Shown: positions 39,552 to 51,221, numbered from the stretch's first letter. The stretch: DNA of 64,000 bases from Snodgrassella sp. (GCA_024103515.1 JAGGIK010000001.1:1-64000); one strand, 5' to 3'. The notes: generated by a model from the letters alone, not told the origin. Numbers and translations are program-made.

Positions 39552-40001
39552 TCAAATTATATCAGGTTGGTCATCGTTAGCCATCTGCAGATGACCACGA
39601 GCTATGGCAATAGGTTTTTCCGGATCTTCCTGCCACATAGTTACCGTTACCTGAGAAATTCTTCGGCCGGAATGAAGAATTTGGCATTGTGCATAGCTAT
39701 CTTGAGCTTTGCCTCCACGCAGATAATCTATTGCAAAATTAATTAGGTAAGGTGGTTCTGATTGTGCTGCCTGTTCTGATAGGTAAAGTTGTATGCAAGA
39801 CTGCAAAAAACCACCCAATAGCCCACCATGCAGTCGGAGCAGAAAAATATTACCTATGTTTTGTTTGGCAAAAGGTAGATGATAGAGCCTTTTGTCTTGC
39901 TGATCATTACCTATTCGAAGGTTAATTGCTTGACAATATGGACTAAGCTTGTGTGTTTGTTCGGTTAATAATGTATCAACCCGAAAATTTTGACAGTTCA
40001 T
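39552..40001 (-). CDS. Hotdog-fold thioesterase (PaaI-like), second of a pair
   Basis: A 149-residue hotdog-fold protein. Seen: LRLHGGLLGGFLQSC (about 55-69), which takes the place of the HGG catalytic helix in PaaI-type thioesterases, then INFAIDYLRGG and QVTVTMWQEDP. It overlaps the first hotdog gene by 4 nt (ATGA), so both are translated together. It may form a heteromer with its partner. The substrate, probably an acyl-CoA, is unknown. Confidence 0.75.
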   Translation of the reverse strand: MNCQNFRVDTLLTEQTHKLSPYCQAINLRIGNDQQDKRLYHLPFAKQNIGNIFLLRLHGGLLGGFLQSCIQLYLSEQAAQSEPPYLINFAIDYLRGGKAQDSYAQCQILHSGRRISQVTVTMWQEDPEKPIAIARGHLQMANDDQPDII

Positions 40002-40477
40002 TTAGCCTGATCCTTTTGCATGTAAGTATATATGGCTTGTTTTTCCGTTATTGAGAGAGGAGTATGCATAAAAGTTGTCATGCCTAAGGCAAAAGGCTGT
40101 TTCTCATCTTCCTGAAAACAGTGACCGCGGATATAGGCAATCTGTCCTTTAAGCTGGTAACAATGGGCACGGACATGAATAGGCAGATCTTTAATAGCTC
40201 GACGAAGATAATCTACGCGCATGTCCAAAGTTGCTGTATTTTCAAAGTCTGTCAGTTGAGCCGCTAAAGCACTGGCTGAAGCCATATCTATCAAGGTTGT
40301 AATGACGCCCCCATGTAGATTACCAGTGCGTTTATCTGCAATTAATTCTTCACGCCAAGGAATAGAAATGACTGGTTGATCGGTGCTGTTGTCGCCATAA
40401 ATACCTAGCCATTGACAATGTGGCAGGTGCAAAAGATGATGAAATAGGGCTTGAAAAACCTTGGGATTAGCAGGCAT
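39998..40477 (-). CDS. Hotdog-fold thioesterase (PaaI-like), first of a pair
   Basis: A 159-residue protein of the PaaI type. Seen: TGNLHGGVITTLIDMASASALAA (about 51-73), the HGG-plus-acidic helix of acyl-CoA thioesterases, and TLDMRVDYLRRAIKDLPIHVRA, the central strand region. Both are normal for the family. The ATG at 40477 is followed 4 nt into its stop by the second gene. A phenylacetate pathway is not encoded nearby, so a general acyl-CoA role is more likely. Confidence 0.8.
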   Translation of the reverse strand: MPANPKVFQALFHHLLHLPHCQWLGIYGDNSTDQPVISIPWREELIADKRTGNLHGGVITTLIDMASASALAAQLTDFENTATLDMRVDYLRRAIKDLPIHVRAHCYQLKGQIAYIRGHCFQEDEKQPFALGMTTFMHTPLSITEKQAIYTYMQKDQAK

Positions 40478-41054
40478 ATTTGTTTCTCGTATTAATAATT
40501 TTTACTTAATAGATATGATAGGGCTTTTATTTATATTTGTCATTAAACTGTTAGCAAATTAAATAATCAGATAACTATATTTGTAACACTTGTTTAGATT
40601 CAAGTATCAGTGTAAAAGTGACATAAGGGGCTTATAATTCATATTATTGAATCCAAAGTGTTTTGTTAGATTAAAATAAAACTGTAGCTGCAAAAATTTT
40701 AATTGTTTTATTATATTTATTGCTCTTTAGGGCTTTTGATACAATATTTTCCATTGTCTTGTCTGTTTGTTTTTAGCCCTTGTTTGTGAAAGATAGAGGC
40801 TGCTAAAATCTTTTAAATATTAGATGATTTAAAATTATTAAATGCTCTAGCTGCTTTAGTTGCAATGCTAGAAGATGTTTTTTATTGTTGGCTATTTATA
40901 CCTATTTCCATCTTTTTAAATATTTCTAAGTAGAAGCAACTAATAAAAGCAAATAAAGATTAACGCAAATTTACTAGATAAAATAAAGGAGTACAACCGT
41001 AAGTAGGTTTTCCAATGCAATTCGTTTATTGATGAAAATATTAGATTTTATCTA
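40478..41054. other. AT-rich intergenic between thioesterases and scpA
   Basis: 575 bases without a supported gene. The promoter of the thioesterase-pncB-hslR group should lie just above 40480. No terminator for scpA could be picked with confidence. Confidence 0.35.
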
Positions 41055-41849
41055 TTAGTTGTTTATCGAATGAATTAAGATTTGGTCTGATCCTAAATTT
41101 TGGCTTATTTGTACTAGTCCTTCTTTAGCTAACTCTAATAAGGCGATGAATGTGGTGACTACTAGAGCCAAATTATCATTACGCCCAAATAATTCGGTAA
41201 ATCTACACTGCTGATGTGTCTGTAAATAGCGTAGAACAGTTGTCATCTGCGCACGTACCGATAACGACTCTTTTACCACATGATGGCTGCGGTTATGTTG
41301 TGAACGAGCTAGAATTGTCAGCCAAGCACGGGTCAAATCACTAATGTGTACCTGAGGCGGATGAGTCACGGCAATAATTTCCACTGGTAACCACGCCCAG
41401 CCAAAATCACGACCGGCTCGGGGCAGATTATCCAGTTCAGCTGCCGCCAGCTTCATTTGTTCATAAGCCAGTAGTCGACGAACCAATTCTGCACGCGGAT
41501 CAATTTCTTCTTCATCGACTGCAGGCGGAGTAGGCAACAATAGTCGGGTTTTGATTTCAATTAACACTGCTGCCATTAATAAGTATTCAGCTGTAAGATC
41601 AAGTTCATGCTTTTGCATTTGCGCAATATAGCCTAAATATTGCTCGGTAACAGTCAGCATGGGTATGTCCAAAACATCTATATTCTGTTTTCGGATCAAA
41701 TACAATAATAAATCAAGTGGGCCTTCAAAACTCTGTAAGACCACTGTCAGGGCATCAGGTGGAATAAACAGGTCTTGCGGAATTTCAGTTACCGGCTGAC
41801 CAAACAGCCAGGCGATGGTGTTGTTTTCCGCAGTCTTTATGACTGACAT
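41055..41849 (-). CDS. scpA: Segregation and condensation protein A (ScpA)
   Basis: ScpA is the kleisin that bridges SMC (or acts with ScpB) in chromosome condensation. Seen: SFEGPLDLLLYLIRKQNIDVLDIPM (about 40-64), TEQYLGYI, DLTAEYLLMAAVLIEIKTRLLLP (about 83-105), and the C-terminal winged helix near 220-260 (FTELFGRND, VVTTFIALLELAKEGLVQI). The frame opens at 41927; the ATG at 41849 (MSVIKTAENN, 264 aa) has ggaacacc upstream and overlaps tcdA by only 13 nt. 41864 is also possible. scpB is not in the window. Confidence 0.9.
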   Translation of the reverse strand: MSVIKTAENNTIAWLFGQPVTEIPQDLFIPPDALTVVLQSFEGPLDLLLYLIRKQNIDVLDIPMLTVTEQYLGYIAQMQKHELDLTAEYLLMAAVLIEIKTRLLLPTPPAVDEEEIDPRAELVRRLLAYEQMKLAAAELDNLPRAGRDFGWAWLPVEIIAVTHPPQVHISDLTRAWLTILARSQHNRSHHVVKESLSVRAQMTTVLRYLQTHQQCRFTELFGRNDNLALVVTTFIALLELAKEGLVQISQNLGSDQILIHSINN

Positions 41850-42613
41850 AGGTGTTCCAGACATGTCTGTGCACATAGTAATCCAAAGCTGGCTGTAACC
41901 ACCATAGATGCTCCATAGCCGGCACAAGATAATCCTTGTGGTGCAGCATTGCCTGAGCTACAACGGCCACCTTGTGGAGGAGTAATGTTTTCAGTAGAGT
42001 AAACGCAAGGAATGTGCATTTTATCAGCTGGTGTACGGCTGAAACCAAATTGCTTACGTAAAGTGTAGCGCATATTAGCCAGCATGCGATCGTGGGTTAC
42101 TTTACTCAAATCCGCACGTTGAATTAATCCAGCATTTTTTTGTCCACCAGCACTGCCTGAGACAACAAAAGGCTGTTTTTGCTTAATAAAATAATCCGCC
42201 ATAGCAGCTTTAACCCGCACTTGATCTATGGCATCAATGACAAAGTCAAATGGCTGAGCAAAAATATCGGTGATGTTGTCCGAATCGACGAAGTCTTCGA
42301 TACAATTAACTTTGCAATCAGGATTAATATCATTGATCCGATTGGACAGTGCATCAACTTTGGGTTTGCCAATCAGACTGATTAGTGCAGGAAGCTGGCG
42401 ATTAATATTGGATTCAGCTATATTATCAAGATCGATGATGGTCAGGTGTCCAATTCCGCTGCGAGCTAAAGCTTCTACCACCCACGAACCGACACCCCCA
42501 ATGCCAACAATACAAACATGCGACTGACTAAAGCGAATCAGATTGTTTTCGCCGTATAAGCGGGCAATGCCACCGAAGCGGCGTTGATAATGAGCAGTAA
42601 AAGAATGAGACAT
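41837..42613 (-). CDS. tcdA: tRNA threonylcarbamoyladenosine dehydratase (TcdA)
   Basis: TcdA (CsdL) is an E1-like enzyme that dehydrates t6A37 in tRNA to the cyclic form ct6A. Seen: the ThiF-fold nucleotide site VCIVGIGGVGSWVVEALAR (about 33-51), DLDNIAESNINRQ (about 60-72), VIDAIDQVRVKAAM and SGSAGGQKNAGLI. The frame extends to 42727 but overlaps uspA there; the ATG at 42613 (MSHSFTAHYQRRFGG) gives the normal 258 aa. It overlaps scpA by 13 nt, so the two are co-transcribed. Divergent from uspA. Confidence 0.93.
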   Translation of the reverse strand: MSHSFTAHYQRRFGGIARLYGENNLIRFSQSHVCIVGIGGVGSWVVEALARSGIGHLTIIDLDNIAESNINRQLPALISLIGKPKVDALSNRINDINPDCKVNCIEDFVDSDNITDIFAQPFDFVIDAIDQVRVKAAMADYFIKQKQPFVVSGSAGGQKNAGLIQRADLSKVTHDRMLANMRYTLRKQFGFSRTPADKMHIPCVYSTENITPPQGGRCSSGNAAPQGLSCAGYGASMVVTASFGLLCAQTCLEHLCQS

Positions 42614-42715
42614 CGGTATCACAACTAAATTTTCGTACAGCCATTTTTGATTTACCGTAGTATTATACTGTATCTGATTCAGTTTCGAGTTGTTAAAGTG
42701 AAAAAGGAGAGCTTC

Positions 42716-43180
42716 ATGTATAAACATTTATTAGTGGCTGTAGATGGAAGTCATACATCTGAAAATGCCTTGGATCATGCTATCGGGCTGGCTCTGGGTG
42801 AAAATGCGGAACTGACCTTAGTGAACGTTGCCAATCCAACTGAATACATGGCTTTGGCTCCAGAGTTTTTGCAGCATGAGAGTTATGAAGCAGCTGCTTT
42901 ATCAGAGGGTAATAATGTACTTGATGAGGCTATGAAAAAAGCAACTGCTAGTCTGCCAGTAGATAGAGTACATCGTCATTTATTAGTTGCGAGTAAAGGG
43001 GTTAAGGAAATGGCGCAAATGCTGGTCGATTATGCTGACAAGCAAAAAACCGATATTATCATTCTCGGTACTCATGGTCGCAGCGGGCTGATGCATTTGT
43101 TGATGGGCAGTTTTGCAGAAACAGTAATGCGTGAGACCAATTTGCCACTGTTGATTATTCGTAGTGAAAGTGAAGCATAA
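42716..43180 (+). CDS. Universal stress protein, UspA family
   Basis: A 154-residue single-domain Usp. Seen: YKHLLVAVDGSHTSENALDHA at 2-22 and the ATP-binding loop GTHGRSGLMHLLMGSFAETV (G-x2-G-x9-G-S), ending LPLLIIRSE. ATP binding is expected from these motifs. The ATG at 42716 has a strong aaggag site at the right distance; the earlier ATG at 42647 does not. Monocistronic, ended by the hairpin at 43198-43230. Such genes often respond to stress or growth arrest; the trigger cannot be read here. Confidence 0.9.
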   Translation: MYKHLLVAVDGSHTSENALDHAIGLALGENAELTLVNVANPTEYMALAPEFLQHESYEAAALSEGNNVLDEAMKKATASLPVDRVHRHLLVASKGVKEMAQMLVDYADKQKTDIIILGTHGRSGLMHLLMGSFAETVMRETNLPLLIIRSESEA

Positions 43181-43197
43181 ATTAAGTTGGAATGGTA

Positions 43198-43230
43198 GCA
43201 CAAACTGCTTCAATATGAAGCAGTTTGTGC
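43198..43230 (+). terminator. Hairpin after uspA
   Basis: Fourteen-bp arms gcacaaactgcttc (43198-43211) and gaagcagtttgtgc (43217-43230) with a 5-nt loop, 17 nt beyond the uspA stop, followed by ttctgttg. Confidence 0.7.
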
Positions 43231-43790
43231 TTCTGTTGAGTTGTGATAGTCCGGTAAGATGAAAAGGCTACTATTCAGGTATGGAATTAATCTAATAGTA
43301 TTTAATTTGTTATTCCATACAGGGTATTCTACTGCTGAAACTCTCCCTCTCCATGAATTATAATTATTTTGTTATTAATGTATAACTGGGAAATAATTAT
43401 TTTTCCCTCTTTGTATTGCCCAATTTTTTGGGAATTTATCATAGTTTATGCATTAGGCATAACGACCAAAATTAAACTTCGTGTTCAAAATAAGAGTATA
43501 TTATTTGTTATTAGTATCTGTAATTTTGAGAAGACTACTGGATACATGTGATTGATTGTCAAATTCTTTTCAATATTATTGTTTAAATGATCTTAATTTA
43601 CTTGTATATTAATTTAATATGTGATGATTTTATCATTAAGTATTTATAACAATTTGACCTTTAAAACCTGTGCAGTTTCAATCATCACTAGTTACAGCTT
43701 GACGCGTAAGAAACTTTCGCGTTACTTACAATAATTAGAGAAGCTATGATAATTAATATGCATAAAACAAATGTCTTATTAGAGGGAAGC
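43231..43790. other. AT-rich intergenic after uspA
   Basis: About 560 bases without a supported gene. The 60-codon frame at 43369 is hydrophobic but lacks a ribosome site and recognisable features. Confidence 0.35.
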
Positions 43791-43934
43791 GATATGGCGT
43801 AAGCCATAAACAAAAAATAACCGTAACCGATTTAGCTAAATAGTTTTTGGTCAGTCGTCCAGCAATTTATATGTGCTAAAAAGCCAGATTGAGGTTGTTC
43901 GTCTTTTAGTCTGTAAGAACGAACGTTAACAAAT
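43791..43934 (+). pseudogene. Decayed helix-turn-helix of a transposase
   Basis: Frames read KQKITVTDLAK, then FLVSRPAIY and KARLRLFVF, which resemble the N-terminal helix-turn-helix of an integrase or resolvase-like transposase. Stops lie between the pieces. It borders the IS256 debris. Confidence 0.35.
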
Positions 43935-44790
43935 GATTGATGGTTTTGTAAATAAATTTGTGTATTTACCTAATTTCGAACTAAGCTGTTGAGAACAAAC
44001 AGGTAGTTACAACATGGAGGAAAAACTAAGAGCAATGGTCACAGAGCTAGCTAATGGTATAGAAATACAGAAAGATTTAGGTAAATTCACCAGTCTTATG
44101 AATAAACGGTTGATAGAAACACATGAGATGAAGAAATAGCCGAGCATTTTCTAGGTTATAAGAAATACCTGAAAGACAGGCAAGTAGCCACACATACAGG
44201 CTATAATAAACATGCATTGATAAATTAATTATTAAGCCTTCTGTTTATATGTTAATGCTATTAGTGCAAGGAAAATAATTTTCTCGTACAAAAAGTTAAT
44301 ATATATCTTGCAGACATTCATATCTATAATGATAAGCACAGAAAAAAATTGTGTAATAGGATGGCAAAATGGTCTGCATGATAAACTCTATTTTGTTGTT
44401 TATTTGAACATATGGTGTAAAATGGTTTGAAATTGGTGATTGGCAAAGACGGTAAGTGATTAGTGATTGGTAAAGATTTGAAAGCGATTGATCAGGCCAC
44501 CACAGCCGAACAAGCTATACATTTAAGATATTCGTAAAGCAAATTTTGCCACCGATGCGTGAGTGTCTTTAAATTAGTATTATTTGTCAAGTCATCAAGA
44601 AGGGGAATAGTTTTTCTACGACTGAAAATATGGTTAAAAAGTCATCAGTTTCGGCATGCAACAAACTGGTGAATAATGGATGATGCCGATCCAAAACAAC
44701 AAAAATTAATGGATCAATTTATTCTAGAATTTGGTGGCAGAATCAATCCTCAACTTTAACTGGTAAATATACAAAATTTCGGATGATACC
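43935..44790 (+). pseudogene. IS256-family transposase remnant A
   Basis: A frame from about 44015 starts MEEKLRAMVTELANG and continues LMNKRLIETHEMKK before a stop, matching the N-terminus of IS256-type Mutator transposases. Further on, KDLKAIDQATTAEQA, a decayed IRK..TDA segment and MDQFILEFGGRI (44710-44755) match the C-terminus. Much of the centre is lost. The left end taaataaatttgtgtattta (43944 on) is roughly complementary to the right end near 44762-44785, so both terminal repeats are traceable. Confidence 0.65.
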
Positions 44791-44799
44791 AAAATTGGT

Positions 44800-45240
44800 G
44801 AGTTAGCAAGATTACAAAGGAATAAGTAAAGATTTAAAAGCAATTTATCAAGCTACGGCGCCAGAATAGGCTTTACAATTATTAACTTATTTTGAGTTAA
44901 ATTGGGGTGAGAAATATGGCTATATTAGTTAGTCGTGTTATAGCAAATTGGCAAACCTCAGTATTCTATGTGTTTCCCTGCAGGATATTCGTAAAACGAC
45001 TTACACCACCAATGCGATAGAGTCTTTAAATAGTGTTATAGGTCATACTATCAAAAAAATAAAATTTCCCTGATCGATAACTCAGTTAAAAAAGCCATCT
45101 ATTTGACAATGCAACATGCTTTAGAAAAATAGATAATGCCAACTTAAATTGTAAAAGTGTAGTTATCAGTTTATTATAGGATTTGGTAAACAAAATCAAG
45201 CTTTATCTTTATCGAACAGATGCACAAAATTTAGGATGGG
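44800..45240 (+). pseudogene. IS256-family transposase remnant B (3' half)
   Basis: The frame reads SKDLKAIYQATAPE, ALQLLTYFELNWGEKYGYIS and the conserved DIRKTTYTTNAIESLNSVIG, then a frameshifted IKKIKFP. These are the C-terminal third of an IS256-family transposase, including the TTNAIESLN block that contains the catalytic glutamate. Stops break it. It ends near acaaaatttagga (about 45222), the same right end as in copies A and C. Confidence 0.7.
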
Positions 45241-45710
45241 ATCATAAATCAGCACTAAAAGCGCGCCATTTATGTTGATTCGGCATTTCCCTTTTTAGTG
45301 TTAAAGTTTATCTAACCTCTAAAAAGTTGTATGAATTAGGGTAGTCCATCCAGTGGATTCTATACCAGCATATTTTTCCTGCTTTTTGTAAAAGTTGAGC
45401 TCTTTATGCCGTATCGATAGCAGAGCTCTTTTGTAAAGATGAATGCTCCTGCTTTTTAAAATAAACACGAATTGATACAGTGTTATTTATTTCATGCTAA
45501 CTATATTAATATCACATTCCTTATATAATTCACTGATAAATAAATTTTTATTGTCTTTTTATATGATATATCGATAATTCTATGTTTATGTATTTAATAT
45601 TATAAGAGTCTAAGATCGGTTTGGGATAGGCATTAATTACTTTAGTAATTATGAGGAATGTAAAACTTTATAAAAGCAGTAATTATCTGGGTTAGGATTA
45701 TAGATTTTAA
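45241..45710. other. IS flank and intergenic below infC
   Basis: No intact gene. Around 45380-45500 the minus strand resembles the start of an IS3 element: the sequence reading gttatttattt near 45483 also occurs at the end of the IS3 copy near 27905. rpmI and rplT, which usually follow infC, are not here. Confidence 0.4.
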
Positions 45711-45713
45711 GTA

Positions 45714-45745
45714 AAGCCTTATTTTGGATAAGCAAAATAAGGCTT
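45714..45745 (-). terminator. Hairpin after infC
   Basis: A 13-bp stem, aagccttattttg (45714-45726) and caaaataaggctt (45733-45745), with a 6-nt loop lies 26 nt beyond the infC stop. On the minus strand the stem is followed by tacttaaaatc. It would end the thrS-infC transcript before the IS debris. Confidence 0.65.
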
Positions 45746-45771
45746 ATGAGGCTATTAAGATTAAGCCATTG

Positions 45772-46290
45772 TTATTTCTTTTTCGGTGCAATGATCATCA
45801 CCATTTGGCGACCTTCCATTTTGGGAAATTGCTCAACGGTACCTATTTCGATTAGATCCGCCTGAATTCGTTTAAGCAGCTCTGCACCGAGGTGTTGATG
45901 CGCCATTTCACGTCCACGAAACCGCAAGGTGACCTTTACTTTATCACCATCGGTTAGGAAGCGGGTAATATTGCGCATTTTGATCAGGTAATCGCCCTGA
46001 TCGGTACCTGGCCGGAATTTGATTTCCTTGACCTGTACCTGTTTCTGCTTCTTACGCTGTTCGTCACGTTTTTTGGATTGTTCGTATTTATATTTGCCGA
46101 AATCCATTAGTTTACAAACAGGTGGTTTGGCAGTAGGGGCAATTTCTACCAGATCCACGTCGTGCTCTTCAGCAAGTTTCATTGCTTGCTGAGTAGATAC
46201 CACACCCAACTGTTCGCCAGTTGGACCAATCAAACGCACTTCTTTAATGGTGATTTCACCGTTAATGCGTGCTTCGCGTTCTTGAGCGAT
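45772..46290 (-). CDS. infC: Translation initiation factor IF-3, with an ATC start codon
   Basis: IF-3 binds the 30S subunit and checks the start codon and initiator tRNA. Seen: [38 protein letters not shown] and the C-terminal [20 protein letters not shown]. The ordinary start codons in frame would lose the N-terminal helix; the frame reads ATC GCT CAA GAA CGC GAA, giving (M)[16 protein letters not shown] from 46290, with aaggag 7 nt upstream. E. coli infC likewise starts at AUU, used for autoregulation. The length is then 172 aa, as normal. It lies 21 nt below thrS, in one operon. Confidence 0.9.
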   Translation of the reverse strand: MAQEREARINGEITIKEVRLIGPTGEQLGVVSTQQAMKLAEEHDVDLVEIAPTAKPPVCKLMDFGKYKYEQSKKRDEQRKKQKQVQVKEIKFRPGTDQGDYLIKMRNITRFLTDGDKVKVTLRFRGREMAHQHLGAELLKRIQADLIEIGTVEQFPKMEGRQMVMIIAPKKK

Positions 46291-46311
46291 GGTCGTACTC
46301 CTTAATTTAAG

Positions 46312-48219
46312 TTAATGAAGAGACAAGGTTTCCTGTTTCAACAGGTCGATAAAGGTATCGATATCAAGCTGACCCAGATCTTCTCCGCCACGTTTGCGTA
46401 CGGCAACCTTGTGATCCTGTTTCTCTTTTTCGCCAATTACCAGTTGGTATGGAAGGCGTTGCGTACTGTTATCTCGGATTTTGTATCCAATTTTCTCATT
46501 ACGCAAGTCTAATTGTACACGGAAGCCTTCTGAGGTTAAACGCTCAGCAAGCTGTTGACAATATTCGGTCTGGGCTTCAGTAATGTTCATAATCACTATC
46601 TGTACCGGAGCTAGCCATAACGGAAATGCTCCGGCATGATGTTCAATCAGAATCCCGATAAAACGTTCCAGTGAACCTAAGATAGCACGATGTAACATAA
46701 CGGGTCGTGCACGTTCGTTGTCTTCAGTTACATATTCGGCGCCCAATCGTTCAGGTAAAACGAAATCAAGCTGAATAGTACCGCATTGCCAAGAACGACC
46801 AAGTGCATCTTTAATATGATATTCGACTTTAGGGCCGTAGAAAGCGCCTTCACCGGGTAATTCTTCCCATTCAACGTTGCAAGCCGTTAATGCTGCACGC
46901 AGACCTTGTTCAGCTTTATCCCAGATCGCGTCTTCACCTGCACGTTTTTCCGGGCGTAGGGATAATTTAATGGATACGTTGTTAAATTCGAATTGCTTGT
47001 AAATACGCATGACCAGTTCATTAAAAGCCTTAGCTTCACTGACAATCTGATCTTCTGTACAGAATATATGAGCATCATCCTGTGTGAATCCACGTACACG
47101 CATGAGCCCGTGCAAGGCACCGGAAGGTTCGTTACGGTGACAGGATCCAAATTCTGCTAGCCGTAGGGGCAAATCACGATAAGAGCGTAATCCTTGATTA
47201 AAAATCTGGATATGACCAGGGCAGTTCATAGGCTTAACTGCATAGACACGCTTTTCCGAATCAGTGATAAACATGTTTTCTTTATAGTTATCCCAGTGGC
47301 CGGATTTTTCCCATAAACTGCGATCCATGATCATGGGTGTTTTAATTTCTTGATATCCTGCTGCTGATAATTCACGCCGCAGGTGCTGTTCGATAATTTG
47401 CCATAAAGACCAGCCTTTTGGGTGCCAAAATACCATGCCTGGCGCTTCATCCTGCAAATGAAATAAATCCATTTGCTTGGCTAATTTTCGATGATCGCGT
47501 TTCTCAGCTTCTTCGATGCGCTGCAAATAGGCATTTAGGTCTTCTTTGGTGGCCCAAGCTGTACCATAAATACGTTGTAGCTGTTCATTTTTGGCATCTC
47601 CACGCCAGTAAGCACCAGAAAGTTTGGTCAATTTAAAGTTTTTTAAGAAACGAGTGTTGGGTACGTGTGGACCACGGCACATGTCTACGTATTCTTGATG
47701 ATAATATAAGCCCATTGCCTTTTCTTCAGGCATATCACCAATAAGTCGTAATTTATAGTCTTCGTGACGTTGTGTAAATATCTTAATTACTTCGTCGCGA
47801 GCTGTGGTTTTTTTAATTACATCGTAATTTTGTGCAATCAATTCTGTCATGCGTTTTTCGATTGCAGCTATGTCTTCCGGTGTAAAAGAACGCTGAAAAG
47901 AGATATCGTAATAAAAGCCATCTTCGATGACCGGACCAATCACCATTTTGGCTTCAGGGTAAAGCTGTTTAATTGCATGTCCTACGAGATGAGCACATGA
48001 GTGACGAATGATTTCAACGCCTTCTTTATCTTTAGCAGTAATGATACTTACGTTAGCATCTTGACTGACGATATCACAGGTATCGACCAACTTACCGTTA
48101 ATTTTCCCAGCAATTGCAGCTTTTGCTAAGCCTGCACCTATGGAAGCGGCTATATCAGCTATGCTAAGAGGCGCTTCATATTGACGGATTGAACCGTCTG
48201 GCAGGGTAATGTTTAACAT
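46312..48219 (-). CDS. thrS: Threonyl-tRNA synthetase (ThrS)
   Basis: Charges tRNA-Thr. Seen in order: TGS domain (1-62), editing domain with the [16 protein letters not shown] site (about 73-88) and [11 protein letters not shown] (about 178-188), and the class II catalytic core with [14 protein letters not shown] (about 330-343, a zinc-site cysteine), [14 protein letters not shown] and a motif 3 arginine in [18 protein letters not shown], followed by the anticodon-binding domain from about 535. Length 635 aa is normal. ATG at 48219 after ggagtatcc. Upstream of infC in the same operon, as in most bacteria. Confidence 0.96.
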   Translation of the reverse strand: MLNITLPDGSIRQYEAPLSIADIAASIGAGLAKAAIAGKINGKLVDTCDIVSQDANVSIITAKDKEGVEIIRHSCAHLVGHAIKQLYPEAKMVIGPVIEDGFYYDISFQRSFTPEDIAAIEKRMTELIAQNYDVIKKTTARDEVIKIFTQRHEDYKLRLIGDMPEEKAMGLYYHQEYVDMCRGPHVPNTRFLKNFKLTKLSGAYWRGDAKNEQLQRIYGTAWATKEDLNAYLQRIEEAEKRDHRKLAKQMDLFHLQDEAPGMVFWHPKGWSLWQIIEQHLRRELSAAGYQEIKTPMIMDRSLWEKSGHWDNYKENMFITDSEKRVYAVKPMNCPGHIQIFNQGLRSYRDLPLRLAEFGSCHRNEPSGALHGLMRVRGFTQDDAHIFCTEDQIVSEAKAFNELVMRIYKQFEFNNVSIKLSLRPEKRAGEDAIWDKAEQGLRAALTACNVEWEELPGEGAFYGPKVEYHIKDALGRSWQCGTIQLDFVLPERLGAEYVTEDNERARPVMLHRAILGSLERFIGILIEHHAGAFPLWLAPVQIVIMNITEAQTEYCQQLAERLTSEGFRVQLDLRNEKIGYKIRDNSTQRLPYQLVIGEKEKQDHKVAVRKRGGEDLGQLDIDTFIDLLKQETLSLH

Positions 48220-48439
48220 GGATACTCCACAAATAACAGACCGCTCGCTTTAATACAAGTGAGAAAATCGGATAACTGCTTTTGATTTTAGTTATTAAAA
48301 GGTTAATGCCTACAGCAATAATCACATGATGTGCAATTGCTTAATTAAGGGGATTTATTTTAACGATTTGATTTTTGCTTGGCAATCCTTGCAGGACGAA
48401 TTATGGTAGTTTCAGCTATAATACGACAATCTGATATAG

Positions 48440-49576
<1,137 letters not shown>

Positions 49577-49668
49577 TTGTTTTGCTGAGGTGTTGTTCCG
49601 AATTTAAGGCTAAAGGTATGTATTTGATGGAACGACGATGATAAGTTTTATTTAAGTGGAGTTGGGGA

Positions 49669-51051
49669 ATGAGTGAAAAAAACTGGTCTGGCCGTTTTCA
49701 TGAACCTGTGAGTGAGCTGGTTAAGCAATATACTGCTTCAATTGAATTTGATAAGTGTCTGGCCAATTATGATATTCAAGGCTCGCTAGCACACGCGCAG
49801 ATGTTACAACAAGCAGGAATTTTAAGCGAGAAAGATCTAGCTGCTATTCAATCTGGGATGAATGAGATTTTGCAGGATATTGCTGCGGGTAAAATCAATT
49901 GGTCGATAGATCTTGAAGATGTGCACATGAATGTAGAACATTTGCTGACTCAGAAAGTAGGTGATGCTGGTAAGCGTCTGCATACGGGGCGGAGTCGAAA
50001 TGATCAGGTTGCTACAGACATCAGATTATGGTTGAGGGCGAAAATTGATCTGATTGTTGATTTGATTAAAGATTTACAGACAGCATTGGTTGATCTGGCT
50101 GATCAGAATGCTGAAGTAGTGATGCCCGGCTTTACTCATATGCAAGTAGCGCAACCCATCAGTTTTGGCCATCATATGCTGGCTTATGTTGAAATGCTAG
50201 GAAGAGATAATGAGCGAATGATTGATTGCCGGCATCGGGTCAACCGGATGCCATTAGGGGCAGCAGCTCTGGCTGGTACTACATTTCCCATTAAGCGTGA
50301 GCTCACGGCAGATCTGTTGGGATTTGAAGCAATTTGTCAGAATTCCTTGGATGCTGTGTCGGATCGAGATTTTGCAATTGAATTTACTGCAGCTTCATCA
50401 ATTCTGATGATGCATTTGTCGCGCCTGAGTGAAGAGCTGATTTACTGGATAAGTCCGCGTTTTGCATTTATTGACATAGCTGACCGTTTCTGTACCGGTT
50501 CAAGCATTATGCCGCAAAAGAAAAATCCAGATGTTCCTGAATTGGTTCGCGGAAAGACGGGACGGGTTGTGGGGCATTTGCTCGGATTGATTACGTTGAT
50601 GAAATCACAACCTCTGGCTTATAACAAAGATAATCAGGAAGACAAAGAACCCTTGTTCGATACGGTTACAACGATAGTGGATACTTTACGTATTTATGCT
50701 GATATGATGCGCGGTGTGACGGTGAAGCCAGAAAATATGCGTGCTGCGGTATTACAAGGATTTGCTACGGCAACTGATTTGGCCGATTATTTGGTCAAAA
50801 AGGGTCTGCCTTTTCGAGACAGTCACGAAGTGGTGGCACGGGCAGTGCGCTTAGCCGAGGAGCAACAGTGTGATCTGAGTGATTTATCTTTGGACGTGCT
50901 GCAGTCTTTTTCTGAATTGATCACTGATGATGTTTATGCGGTGTTGACGCCGGAAGGGAGTTTGAACGCACGTAATCATGTTGGCGGCACTTCGCCGGTA
51001 CAGGTACGTGCTCAGGTGGCGCGCTGGCGTGCTTTGTTAAGATCAGGCTAA
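49669..51051 (+). CDS. argH: Argininosuccinate lyase (ArgH)
   Basis: ArgH splits argininosuccinate into arginine and fumarate, the last step of arginine synthesis. Seen: [19 protein letters not shown] (5-23), [14 protein letters not shown] (about 105-118), [11 protein letters not shown] (about 154-164) and the superfamily signature [12 protein letters not shown] (about 277-288). Length 460 aa. The ATG at 49669 has gtggagttgggga upstream. It lies 92 nt after tgt, and is closed by the hairpin at 51178-51219. Other arg genes are not nearby. Confidence 0.95.
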   Translation: MSEKNWSGRFHEPVSELVKQYTASIEFDKCLANYDIQGSLAHAQMLQQAGILSEKDLAAIQSGMNEILQDIAAGKINWSIDLEDVHMNVEHLLTQKVGDAGKRLHTGRSRNDQVATDIRLWLRAKIDLIVDLIKDLQTALVDLADQNAEVVMPGFTHMQVAQPISFGHHMLAYVEMLGRDNERMIDCRHRVNRMPLGAAALAGTTFPIKRELTADLLGFEAICQNSLDAVSDRDFAIEFTAASSILMMHLSRLSEELIYWISPRFAFIDIADRFCTGSSIMPQKKNPDVPELVRGKTGRVVGHLLGLITLMKSQPLAYNKDNQEDKEPLFDTVTTIVDTLRIYADMMRGVTVKPENMRAAVLQGFATATDLADYLVKKGLPFRDSHEVVARAVRLAEEQQCDLSDLSLDVLQSFSELITDDVYAVLTPEGSLNARNHVGGTSPVQVRAQVARWRALLRSG

Positions 51052-51177
51052 TCATTTGCTAATTGCTTGATGAATTTTGATATGGTTGGTATTCAGAATG
51101 ATGGGTATAAGATAATTACATCTATTCAGATTGTTTCTGAACAAATTTTTGTTTAATTTTATCTTGATTGTTAGTGG

Positions 51178-51219
51178 AAAACTGTAGGTATTTTTGTTTG
51201 TGCTTGATCCTACAGTTTT
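51178..51219 (+). terminator. Hairpin after argH
   Basis: Arms aaaactgtagg (51178-51188) and cctacagtttt (51209-51219) with a 20-nt loop, followed by tt and further Ts. Located 127 nt after the argH stop. Confidence 0.6.
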
Positions 51220-51221
51220 TT

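Noticed and set aside
43369..43551. 60-codon hydrophobic frame after uspA
   Set aside because: AT-rich chance hydrophobicity with no start signal.
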